This document shows positions 26,717-35,025 of a DNA stretch of 64,000 nucleotides, one piece after another. The stretch covers positions 434,001 to 498,000 of the forward strand of contig CAVQIB010000003.1 of NCBI GenBank assembly GCA_963712435.1, given 5' to 3'. Origin of the DNA: Rhodoplanes sp963712435. GTDB taxonomy: Bacteria > Pseudomonadota > Alphaproteobacteria > Rhizobiales > Xanthobacteraceae. The notes beneath the pieces were generated by a model, which saw only the letters and a program-made list of their open reading frames with translations, was not told the origin of the DNA and made no database searches. A program made the translations under genes and the position numbers. Each line of letters starts with the position of its first letter. Positions within the stretch are counted from its first letter, which is position 1.

Positions 26717-29700
26717 CTAGGCCGCCGCCGCCGGAGTGGCGGCCGCGATCATGTCCAGCGCCGACTTTTCGACCGCGTTGGTCCGGTTCGTCCAGTCTTT
26801 GCCTAAAGTCGGCCAAGCAGGCTGGTTGCGATAGTGTTCGAGCCGCTGCTGGGACATCGCCGTCACGGTGTCCCGAGGGGACATGGCTCTGGTGGCGGCG
26901 ACGGTGGCGGGACCGATCGAGCCGTCCGCTTCCGCGCCCACCACTCGCTGCAGCATTTTGGCTGACCGCCCGGCGCCGGCGCTGACTCCGAAGTCGAACA
27001 CGACAAGATCGACTCCCAGCGGAAGATCGTCGCACCGCAGGACATTCCAATAGCGCGTCCGATAGATCTCGCACGCTTCCTCGCGCGTGAGCTTCCGAAG
27101 ATCCTCGGATGTCAGCCGCTCGTCCTGACGCCATTCCTTCAGGAGAGCGATGGTGACGCCGAACTGAGTTGCTTCGCCGCGATCCTCCCTGTGCTCGAAA
27201 AACCCTCCTTCGTACAGGAACACGATGTCGAGGCAGCGTTGGAAATTGGACATCCGCGCCGGCTCGGCCACAGGCTTTGCTGCGATCGCCGTCTTGACGG
27301 TGGATTGCAGGGCTTCGGCCTGCTTGGCCTGCGCCTGCATGGTGCTTTTCAGGACTTCGGTTTGCTTGACCTGGGTCTCGATCGCCGCGTTGGCTTGACT
27401 GAACTGCTCGGCTTGAATCTGGATCGTCGCGGCATCCTTGGCCCGCGAGCCTTGCGAGGAGCCGAGCCAGAAACTCACCACCGTCGCGAATGCCGCCGCC
27501 AGCGCGCCGACGGTGATATTGATGATCTGCGCGACATTGTCTCCCGTCGGCATGCCGATCGTGATGAGAAGGATCAGGATTCCGAAGAAACCGAGCGTCA
27601 CGATGAACGATACGATGGGCGCGCCCCAGGCCATCGGATTGCTTGACTGCGCGAGCGCACCAAAAGTCGCGCGCGCGTTCTTGGTGTCCTCGATTTGCTC
27701 GCGCAATTCCTCGAGTTTCGCCTCGCGCTTTTTCGCCTCGTCCTCGTACTGCGCCTTCAGCACGGCGAGCTGCGCCTGTTGTCGCTTCTCTTCCTGATCG
27801 GCGGCGATTTCCGCGAGCTTGAGCTGCAGCGCCGCTTTTGCCGCCGGATCAGCCGCGAGCTTGTTGCTCGCCTCCTGAGGGTTTTGCGTGCGGGTGATCT
27901 CCGTGACGGCGTTCGTGACGGCTCCGGAGACGGTTCCGGCCCGGTCGCCTGCGATCGTCTTGATGATGTCCGGCAAAACGGACGCCGCAATCGCAATCAG
28001 CGGATTCATGGTTCCTGCTCCCAGCCCGAGGTTTGGTTGGAGGGGCCTTTCGCTTGGTGCGACCGGCGTCGGGCCCGGTGGGACAGGCGTCTCACCCGTT
28101 CCGCCCGGCTTCGCGCCCGGCGGCGAAACCCCGAAGGCGCCCGCCGCCTCGCGCTCCAGCGTGTCCCAGGTTTTTTCGTCCGGGTCGCCGGTGACCGGCA
28201 ATCCGTGGCGGCGTTGGAACTGCTTGACGGCTTCCTCCGTGATCGCCCCGAAGATGCCGTCCTGCTCCTGTTCGGAGAAGCCGAGGAGCTTCTGCAAGCG
28301 GCGCACGCGATCGCCGCCGTCCATTTCCGGTTTCGGCGCCTCATCCGCCGGCTCTTCCATGGGCTCCACCGCGCCGAAGGCGAGAACGTCGGATTCCGGC
28401 AGGATGGAGGTGGCGAACACGTGCTTGCGGTCGGCTTGGTAGCGCGGGTCGGATTTCACGAGCGACATGAAGGCACGATGGCCTGTCTTGCTCTGCCCGA
28501 CAAGGCAGCCGGCGCTCGCCTTGTCGACCTCGGCCAGGTCATAGCCCCAATGCTGGTTGATCCCGAAATGCCCGGTGTCGCGCTTGTCGCCGGTGCGCGC
28601 CCCGTCCTTGTTCAGATCGCGGCAGACCGTCACCGTTCCGCCGGTCTGCACGAGCGACTCGTGGTTGCCGCGATGCATCCCGACCTGCCAGGCTTTGTAC
28701 TGGCCGAATTCGATGCGCGCGGCGCCCTTGCCAGGATTGATCGGGTTCTCGGTGAAGTAGCGCCCCGGTTCGGTGGTCGCCGCCCACAGGCCGACGATCC
28801 TGGGCTTTCCCTGCTCGAAGCGGATCACCAGACGGAGGTCGTTCCACTTGTTCGCCTCGTCCCCATTCGGCGTGCCGTCCGGGTTCATCCCCTCGACATA
28901 GACGAGGTTGATCTCGCCTTGGCCGCGGTCGACGGTGTGTCCCTTGCGCTCCATGGCGGCTATGACGCGTGAGGCCAAGTCCGACACGATCGGACGCGAC
29001 GTCCGGCCGGGAAGCGCGAGGCCTTCGGGGACGTCGAGCGGAGCCAAATCAGGGGAGCCCGGCGTCGGCGGGATGTCCGCGCTATCGAGCAACTCCACCG
29101 ACTTGATCAGCGGTCTCAGCTTCGCGAGCCAAGCCCGACGATCGTCGAGCCCGTTCAGCCCACCGTTGATCCGGCGAGTGATCGCCACGATGTCGTCTCG
29201 ATCGGCCGCGGCGTTGAGATTTCCTTCGCTCCATTCGGCGAGCGCCGGCTTGAGCGCGTGCTCCGCCGATAGGACGAGTTCGGGATGCGCTTCGAAGTCG
29301 ACCCCGCACTTCTGCCCCATGCGCCGGTAGTTGCCGCGCCCCGTGGTCTGGAGAATGCCGCCGCCGCAGTACCGGTAGCCATCGCCCGGATTGACGTTGC
29401 CCAGCTCTTTCGCCTTTCTCGTATTACCAAGTCCGTAAACCCGCTCGAAGATCGCCTCCGGATGATGGGCGAGCTCCGACGCCTCGGCCGCCGTGACTCC
29501 CGCCGAGTGATTCCCGACGCCGAAAATCTCAAGGAGCCGCTGTGCTCTGTAGTTGCCGTTCTCCCGCTCGATGGTCAGCCCGCCGGTCTCATGCAGGACT
29601 TGTGCGAGGAAATGGGCGAGGCGCAGAGGCGTGGTAATGCCGTGCTTCTTCAGCAACGCGTCCCCGCGCTCGAACGCCAGACAATAATTCTCCCGCGCGC

Positions 29701-29740
29701 CCGGCGCGACCCTTCGCACGATTTCGATTGCCCGCGGCAT
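26717..29740 (-). CDS. Multidomain lysin-holin-lysin fusion: GH19-like, SAGC-motif domain, peptidoglycan-binding, holin-like and GH108 modules
   Basis: One uninterrupted 1007-codon frame. Residues 1-212: GH19/chitinase-like endolysin (HFLAQVLHETGG with putative catalytic Glu51, RENGNYRAQRLLEIF, GGGILQTTGRGNY). 255-450: an uncharacterised domain with GHFGINQHWGYD and DKASAGCLVGQSKTGHR, reminiscent of L,D-transpeptidase SxGC motifs but not assignable. 474-530: PG_binding_1 (VRRLQKLLGFSEQEQDGIFG). 531-577: Pro/Gly linker. 578-775: holin-like segment, coiled coil at about 640-690 and membrane helices at about 705-728 and 738-760, resembling GTA_holin_3TM. 829-1000: GH108 endolysin plus PG_binding_3 (FLYEGGFFEH with Glu844, then QFGVTIALLKEW). 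No signal peptide. Internal Met578 and Met830 look like former start codons. The domain set is that of a phage or gene-transfer-agent lysis cassette, but no phage structural genes lie nearby. Function as a lysis protein is inference. Confidence 0.8.
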   Translation of the reverse strand: MPRAIEIVRRVAPGARENYCLAFERGDALLKKHGITTPLRLAHFLAQVLHETGGLTIERENGNYRAQRLLEIFGVGNHSAGVTAAEASELAHHPEAIFERVYGLGNTRKAKELGNVNPGDGYRYCGGGILQTTGRGNYRRMGQKCGVDFEAHPELVLSAEHALKPALAEWSEGNLNAAADRDDIVAITRRINGGLNGLDDRRAWLAKLRPLIKSVELLDSADIPPTPGSPDLAPLDVPEGLALPGRTSRPIVSDLASRVIAAMERKGHTVDRGQGEINLVYVEGMNPDGTPNGDEANKWNDLRLVIRFEQGKPRIVGLWAATTEPGRYFTENPINPGKGAARIEFGQYKAWQVGMHRGNHESLVQTGGTVTVCRDLNKDGARTGDKRDTGHFGINQHWGYDLAEVDKASAGCLVGQSKTGHRAFMSLVKSDPRYQADRKHVFATSILPESDVLAFGAVEPMEEPADEAPKPEMDGGDRVRRLQKLLGFSEQEQDGIFGAITEEAVKQFQRRHGLPVTGDPDEKTWDTLEREAAGAFGVSPPGAKPGGTGETPVPPGPTPVAPSERPLQPNLGLGAGTMNPLIAIAASVLPDIIKTIAGDRAGTVSGAVTNAVTEITRTQNPQEASNKLAADPAAKAALQLKLAEIAADQEEKRQQAQLAVLKAQYEDEAKKREAKLEELREQIEDTKNARATFGALAQSSNPMAWGAPIVSFIVTLGFFGILILLITIGMPTGDNVAQIINITVGALAAAFATVVSFWLGSSQGSRAKDAATIQIQAEQFSQANAAIETQVKQTEVLKSTMQAQAKQAEALQSTVKTAIAAKPVAEPARMSNFQRCLDIVFLYEGGFFEHREDRGEATQFGVTIALLKEWRQDERLTSEDLRKLTREEACEIYRTRYWNVLRCDDLPLGVDLVVFDFGVSAGAGRSAKMLQRVVGAEADGSIGPATVAATRAMSPRDTVTAMSQQRLEHYRNQPAWPTLGKDWTNRTNAVEKSALDMIAAATPAAAA

Positions 29741-29848
29741 GCCAACCCGCCCTCTTTCTGTCCGTTCGCGTCCTGATCTGGCCCTCGCGACTGCGCCACT
29801 CGCTCGCCGTTAATGTACTGTGGTTGTAATGGAATCCGCGATCACAGA

Positions 29849-29864
29849 TGTGAGATAGCTCACA
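29849..29864. promoter_or_regulatory. Perfect CRP-type palindrome upstream of the lysin-holin fusion gene
   Basis: TGTGAGATAGCTCACA equals the CRP/FNR-superfamily consensus TGTGA-N6-TCACA with no mismatch. It lies 109 bp upstream of the ATG at 29740. The only other adjacent gene ends here (the cytochrome c gene, same strand), so the site can only serve the fusion gene or an unseen transcript. Confidence 0.55.
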
Positions 29865-30039
29865 CCCGACCGTTTTTGCTCGACGGGCGCGGCCGCCTGG
29901 GACCGGCGGCCGATCTGTTCGGAAGGGGGTATTCGGGGCGTCAGCGACTTATCGGTCCCGGTTCTGCAGCGCGCACTCGTGCTGCGCTGCGCCCGGGACA
30001 CGAACGCGCTCAAAGGGACCGAGCGTTAAGTCCACTTCA

Positions 30040-30372
30040 CTAATTTTTCAGCGAGTGGATATAGGCCGCGAGGTCGGCCGCCTCCGCGCGGGTCAGGCCC
30101 ATGTCCGGCATTTTGGGATGCGGGTCGAGCAGGAAGAATGCGAGCTGCCGCTCGTTGAACTCGGGGATGCGCGCGATCTCCACAAAGGAGGCCGCTTCCG
30201 TCCGGGTGTTCGGCTGCCCGCGCCCCACGGCGTGGCACGCGGCGCACCAGCGCACCGCGATCCGCTCACCGGTTGCAGCATCGGCGGCGTCAGCCGGAGC
30301 GACCAGCAGCGGCGCGGCCGCGAATTGGCAGGCGACGAGCCAGGCCGCGACCCGGACAAGAGCGATCATCAT
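30040..30372 (-). CDS. Small periplasmic c-type cytochrome
   Basis: 110 residues with a signal peptide (LVACQFAAAPLLVAPADA), one heme motif CAACH at residues 43-47, and a probable Met ligand in HPKMPDMGLTRAEAADLAAY, the class I cytochrome c pattern. After processing it is an 80-residue electron carrier. It is monocistronic or grouped with the next minus-strand gene 117 bp upstream. The partner oxidase or reductase is not evident. Confidence 0.88.
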   Translation of the reverse strand: MMIALVRVAAWLVACQFAAAPLLVAPADAADAATGERIAVRWCAACHAVGRGQPNTRTEAASFVEIARIPEFNERQLAFFLLDPHPKMPDMGLTRAEAADLAAYIHSLKN

Positions 30373-30489
30373 CGGAGGTCCAACTCGAAGAAGAAATTGC
30401 GCGTCGGCGGTCAGCCGACAAGCCGCACGCTCGCAGGACCCTTCCTTAGAGCAATTTCGGGGAACAGGGAATCCAATCCTGCGGGTGGT

Positions 30490-31617
30490 TCAGCGCGCCA
30501 ACAGCTCGACTTCGCGGTCCACGCCGGTGGTCACCTTGAATTCGCGTTCGAAGGTCTTGTTCTCGTTGCGGGCGATAGCGCGGTAATCGCCCTCCGCCAG
30601 CACGACCTTCGGGAAGGCGCCGATCGATTCCTTGATGACGTCGCCGCCGGGCGTCAGAACGGTCCAGCTGGTGTTGGCGAGCGCCTCGCCGCCGGGCTCC
30701 CCCACGAGCTTGAGCATGATCACCGCGGCGCGATGGGTGACCGTGATGTCGGTCAGCTTGCCGATCTGCACGCGGATATCCGAGCGCACCACCGCATTGG
30801 TGTCGCCGTAATTGGAGACGATGTGATAGGTCCCTTCCGGCAGCACCACGATATCGCCGGTCATCACGCCCTGCGCGACGGGATTCTTCTCGCCCGGTTC
30901 GAACTGACTGCCTTGAAAAATGTCGAAGGCGATCTGGCTCGCCGGGATCGGCACGTCGCCCACCCGCCCTTCAATGCGTATCCCGCCGGCGGGCAGCTCG
31001 AACACCTCGCGCGCCGATTCCGTGCGCAGGTGAACGGTCTTCGCCGCGCTCGCGAGCCCGAAGCTTGCATGGACCACATAATCCCCGGGCGGCAGCATCA
31101 GCATCGGGGACGGCGTGCGCTCCTCCCGCACCGAGCGGAACACGCCGGTCACATCGGGCCGCGCGGGATAGATGCGCCAGACGAGGCCGCCATTGATCGG
31201 CTGCGCGACGTCGCGCCCATAGCGGGCGCTCAGGCTGAGGGCTAAATGGTTGGATACAGGCGGCGCCGCCGTGATGGCCGGATTTTGCGGCGGCGTCAGC
31301 GAGGTCGGGACGGCGGGCGCGGAAACCAAGGACGCCGGCCCGGACGGGATCGACGCCGGAGGGATGGGGGGCGGCGGCATGATCGATTGCCCGCCCGGCA
31401 TGGGCCGCGCAGCCCCGCCGGGCGATGCGAGATTTGCGTTCGGGGCTGGCGTCGGCTTCGATCCGCTGAACGGCAGCGAGTTGACGAAGCGCTGCATCGC
31501 CCCGACGAACGAGTTCTCCTGGGCCGCCGCCGGCGCGGACCAACACACGACCATCACGAGCGCCACCCCGCAGGCGCCGCGCGGCGTGCCGATCAAACGA
31601 GCCAGCCCCCTGATCAT
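30490..31617 (-). CDS. Exported protein with repeated small beta-domains, function unknown
   Basis: 375 residues. A signal peptide at 1-32 ends in WSAPAAAQ, followed by a Pro/Ala-rich low-complexity stretch (about 50-120). The remaining part shows three repeats of the form L-(P/A)-x-G-(D/T)-Y: MLPPGDYVVHASFG, VLPEGTYHIVSNYG and VLAEGDYRAIARNE, each followed by short alternating hydrophobic strands. This looks like tandem carboxypeptidase-regulatory or Ig-like beta-sandwiches and suggests a periplasmic or surface structural role. Homologues in Rhizobiales are annotated as hypothetical. I cannot assign a function. Confidence 0.7.
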   Translation of the reverse strand: MIRGLARLIGTPRGACGVALVMVVCWSAPAAAQENSFVGAMQRFVNSLPFSGSKPTPAPNANLASPGGAARPMPGGQSIMPPPPIPPASIPSGPASLVSAPAVPTSLTPPQNPAITAAPPVSNHLALSLSARYGRDVAQPINGGLVWRIYPARPDVTGVFRSVREERTPSPMLMLPPGDYVVHASFGLASAAKTVHLRTESAREVFELPAGGIRIEGRVGDVPIPASQIAFDIFQGSQFEPGEKNPVAQGVMTGDIVVLPEGTYHIVSNYGDTNAVVRSDIRVQIGKLTDITVTHRAAVIMLKLVGEPGGEALANTSWTVLTPGGDVIKESIGAFPKVVLAEGDYRAIARNENKTFEREFKVTTGVDREVELLAR

Positions 31618-31710
31618 GGACTGGTTCTTACCCCAGAATTTGGGGCAATTTCATGCCGAACCTTGCGGGATCGCCGCTTCTCGCGATCGCCGGCCGACGG
31701 AGACCACGCC

Positions 31711-32274
31711 ATGCCCGACGCGCTCGACCTGCTGAAGACCCGCCGTTCGGTGAAACCGAACGAGCTTCTCGGGCCGGCGCCGAGCGAGGCCGAGATCGAC
31801 ACGCTGCTCACAATTGCCTCCCGCGTGCCCGATCACGGCAAGCTCGCGCCCTGGCGCTTCATCGTGTTCGCCGGCGATGGGCGGTTCAAGGCCGGCGAGG
31901 CGATCGCCGCGGCCTTCGCGGCGAAATACTCCGACGCGACGGCGGAGCAGATCGCAACCGAGACGAGCCGCCTGGCGCGCGCCCCCCTCGTGATCGCCGT
32001 GGTGAGCCGGGCTGCCCCGCACGCCAAAATACCGGAATGGGAGCAGGCGCTCTCGTCCGGGGCCGCGGCCATGAATCTCTTGAACGCCGCCTATGCGCTC
32101 GGCTTCGCCGCCACCTGGATCACCGAATGGTACGCCTATGACCGCGCCGTGCTCGCCGCGCTCGGCCTTGCGTCACACGAGAAGATCACGGGGTTCGTCC
32201 ATATCGGACGGATCGACCGACCGCCCGAGGACCGCCCGCGCCCCCCGCTGACCGACATCGTCACCCGTTTCTAG
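31711..32274 (+). CDS. Nitroreductase family protein
   Basis: 187-residue FMN-dependent oxidoreductase of the NfsB/YdjA fold. The FMN-binding RRSVKPNELLGP near the N-terminus, SRVPDHGKLAPWRFIVF, and the C-terminal ITGFVHIGRIDRPPEDRPRP are typical of the compact YdjA-like branch. Start ATG 31711; the open frame extends upstream only as an antisense of the previous gene. Substrate unknown. Confidence 0.88.
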   Translation: MPDALDLLKTRRSVKPNELLGPAPSEAEIDTLLTIASRVPDHGKLAPWRFIVFAGDGRFKAGEAIAAAFAAKYSDATAEQIATETSRLARAPLVIAVVSRAAPHAKIPEWEQALSSGAAAMNLLNAAYALGFAATWITEWYAYDRAVLAALGLASHEKITGFVHIGRIDRPPEDRPRPPLTDIVTRF

Positions 32275-32596
32275 CCGAGGGCTTCTCCGCGTTACGGCGG
32301 TTCGAGCTGCGCTGACGCGTACTGCGCCTGCCGGCTTGCGCGGATGGAGCGGCGGATTACGCTTCGCTTCGGCTGGATCAGAAGAATCGCCATTGGGCGG
32401 GGTTGGCCGGAAGGCGTAACCCGCGTTGGATGCGTCGCGGCGTCATGATTGCGCCGCAGTTTTTCCCACCGTCTCGCGCGAACCCATCGCGATCATTGAG
32501 CGGCCTGATGAGCCGCCAGGCCGGGTCGCCGCGAGAGGAACTGCACCGTGGTAATCTGCCGGCCTTGAGTCGGCTTGAACACAGCTTGAGGATAGC
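32275..32596. other. 322-bp gap between the nitroreductase and MltB genes
   Basis: Non-coding as far as I can see. It contains cggattacgcttcgct (about 32353) and ggcgtaacccgcgttgg (about 32414), which resemble the scattered short repeats common in this group. AGGA at 32588-32592 can serve as the ribosome site of the next gene. Confidence 0.35.
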
Positions 32597-33851
32597 TTGC
32601 GAACACCAGACCATCCGATCAGTCCAGTGGCCCGCCGGCATGTCTTGCGCGGCTTGGCCGGCGGCTTCGCCGCGCTCGTGATCCCCGCCTCGGCGCGCGC
32701 GCAGCGCGCGGGGCAGTCGTTCGAGCAGTGGCGCGCCAACTTCCGGGCCCGGGCTCTGGCGCGCGGCGTGTCGGAGGCGACCTATGACCGCGCAATGGCG
32801 ATCAAGCCCGACACCTCGGTTTACGCGCTCGACCGCGCCCAGCCGGAATTCCAGGAAAAGCTCTGGCAATATCTCAACCGCCGCGTCTCCGACTGGCGCA
32901 TCACGACCGGCCAGGAACGCGGCAGGCAGCACGCGGCGCTGCTCGATCGCCTGGAGCGCGACTACGGCGTCGACCGCAATGTGCTGCTCGCGGTGTGGGG
33001 GATCGAGTTCGAGCTATGGCGAGGTGATCGACAACCGCAAATACATGCGCCCGGTGATTCCCGCGCTCGCCGCGCTCGCCTGGGGCGAGCCGCGCCGCCG
33101 CTCCTACTGGGAGCAGGAACTCCTCAACGCGCTCGTCATCGTCCAGCGCGGCTGGGCCGACCCGGAGGACATGGTCGGGTCGTGGGCGGGCGCGATGGGC
33201 CACACCCAATGGATGCCGGAGGTGTGGCTCAATATGGGCGTCGACTATGACGGCGACGGCCGCATCTCTCCGTTCGGGAAGCCGGACGACGCGCTCGCCG
33301 GCGCGGCGCGCTATCTCGTCGCGCGCGGCCGCTATCGCCGCGGCGAAAGCTGGGGCTGCGAGGCGCGCCTGCCGGCCGGCTTCAATTCCCGCCTCGCCGA
33401 CCGCAAGACCTATCGCAGCTATGCGAAATGGCGCGAACTCGGCGTGACGCGCGCGGACGGGGCGGACTTCGCGCGGCCGGCCGACCAGGCCCGCCTCGCC
33501 GTGCCGGTCGCGGGCGGGCCGGGCTTTTTGCTCGGACGCAACTTCGCCGCGGTCTATTCGTTCAACCCGGCCTTCTCCTATACGCTTGCGATCGTTCATC
33601 TCTCCGACCGCATCCGCGGCGACGGCCCGCTGGTGCAGAGTTTCCCCGACGGCGAACGCACGCCGACGCTTGCGGAAGTGCAGGAGATCCAGCGGCGGTT
33701 GACCGCGCTCGGCTATGACACCGGCGGCGCGGACGGCCGCGTCGGCACGGGCACCACGCGCGCGGTCGCCGCCTTCCAGAAGAAGGCGGGGATGGAGGCG
33801 GACGGCTATGCCGGGCTGCGGCTGCTCGCCCGATTGCGCCAGGGGTCATGA
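32597..33851 (+). pseudogene. Lytic murein transglycosylase, MltB family, with peptidoglycan-binding domain; frameshifted at the catalytic Glu
   Basis: Cleaves peptidoglycan to anhydromuropeptides. The TTG at 32597 is preceded by GAGGATAG. The N-terminus has a twin-arginine-like signal (ARRHVLRGLAGGFAALVIP, then ASARA). The SLT_2 domain follows: FEQWRANFRARALARGVSEA, LLAVWGIE, then, after the shift, SSYGEVIDNRKYMRPVIPAL, MGHTQWMPEVWLNMGVDYDG, and a C-terminal PG_binding_1 domain (VQEIQRRLTALGYDTGGADG). One extra T at about 33009 (gagttcgagc, where gagtcgagc is expected) falls inside the WGIESSYG active-site motif. The corrected protein has about 418 residues. Likely a sequence error. Confidence 0.88.
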
Positions 33852-33896
33852 GCGGCGCGGGCGGTGTTTGATAAAACCGAGCGGCGCGAGTGAGGG

Positions 33897-34865
33897 TTAG
33901 ATGGGGGCTCTGAGTCCCCACTTCGTCAGCTTGTTCACGATCATCATTTCGATCGATTTCACGCTGTCGAATTCTTCGTAGGCGATCCCATTCAGATCGG
34001 ATGGTAGCTGCAGCGGCTTCTTTACCAGGAGAGTGACCCGCTCAAACTCCCGGAACTTGGCGAACAAGAGACCCGTTTCGAAAATGACGTTCTCGCGAGC
34101 GCGTCCGACCAGCGGATCATTGCTGGCCTGGAGGCGGCCTTCATCATCCGGCGTCGCCAGGATGAACCCCGCCTTGCAGACCCGGATCAGCGCCTCAAGC
34201 TCCTCAAGGATCGAGTTCGCCCCCTTGTCCTCCCGCAAGAGGACTCGCGGTGTGACCTTGTGGTGCAGAAGAATCAACTGCAGTTCGTCGAGCGCCCTCA
34301 TGTCGCGCCCATGGACGATGAAAACGTTGTTTTCCAGGTGAAGCTCGGGCAGTGGATTATGCAGTGCGATTGCAAGCACATCCACATAGGCTTCCAACGT
34401 ATCTATCTCTTCTTTCTTGTATTTCTTTGCCTCAGAGTTGTTGTGGAAGCATACAACCCCGAACGGAGTTCCCGGCGTCGTGATGATCGGGACGCAAACC
34501 ATGTTCTGAATCGGGCTGTCGCCAAAGAAATCATTTGCCGGCCCGGCTTTTTCGTCGGTGCGACAGAACGTCTGGGTTTGTCCCTCGCGAAAGCACTTGC
34601 CCGCGATCCCTTCAAAATAGTCGAACTCGCTCGGCCAATTGGCCCTCGCGCGCGGATCAAGAATTTTCTTTTTGAAAAGGAAGTTGCCTTCATTGAAGAC
34701 GATCAGCTTCTTGCCGCGCGGATGATTGATCAGGACCGAGCCCTGCTCGGAAACCGGGTCCGCAAGGACTGTCGCTGCCAGGAACTCGACAATGATCCGT
34801 TCCTGCGAGAGCCCCTTGGCCGCTCTCAGAAAGCCTCGTAGCGAGCCAAAATCCGCTGGCATCAC
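33897..34865 (-). CDS. GAF domain-TIR-like (CAP12/Pycsar-type) fusion protein, candidate antiphage effector
   Basis: 322 residues. The N-terminal part (about 15-170) has the GAF pattern: VLINHPRGKKLIVFNE, DYFEGIAGKCFREGQ, MVCVPIITTPGTPFGVVCFH, and a closing helix. The C-terminal part (178-315) matches the TIR-like nucleotide-binding family PF10137: NNVFIVHGRD, GANSILEELEALIRVCKAGF (Glu221 is the likely NADase glutamate by analogy with Cap12), ATPDDEGR, and RARENVIFETGLLFAKF. That TIR family occurs in CBASS, Pycsar and STING systems and acts by NAD+ depletion. The gene is visibly less GC-rich than its neighbours, a sign of transfer. It is solitary: convergent with mltB and divergent from a YhhQ-type gene. 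A defence role is inference. Confidence 0.82.
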   Translation of the reverse strand: MMPADFGSLRGFLRAAKGLSQERIIVEFLAATVLADPVSEQGSVLINHPRGKKLIVFNEGNFLFKKKILDPRARANWPSEFDYFEGIAGKCFREGQTQTFCRTDEKAGPANDFFGDSPIQNMVCVPIITTPGTPFGVVCFHNNSEAKKYKKEEIDTLEAYVDVLAIALHNPLPELHLENNVFIVHGRDMRALDELQLILLHHKVTPRVLLREDKGANSILEELEALIRVCKAGFILATPDDEGRLQASNDPLVGRARENVIFETGLLFAKFREFERVTLLVKKPLQLPSDLNGIAYEEFDSVKSIEMMIVNKLTKWGLRAPI

Positions 34866-35025
34866 GTCCCCCTTAACTGACGAAAGCCGCGCCGGCTACG
34901 CTCTCATCTTTGAGATGTCGTTGCAACCTTATCGTGTTTATCTATAACGTACACGTGATTGTATAGGTGGGCGTCTGCTGGCGCTGTGAGACCGGCGGCT
35001 TCGAGCTAAGCATTGTGGCGCGCGC

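Noticed and set aside
27695..28972. 425-codon plus-strand open frame
   Set aside because: Antisense of the lysin-holin fusion gene; no recognisable motif.
26717..29740. Prophage or complete gene transfer agent around the lysin-holin gene
   Set aside because: No capsid, portal, terminase, tail or integrase gene lies on either side; neighbours are thrS, an acyltransferase and a cytochrome.
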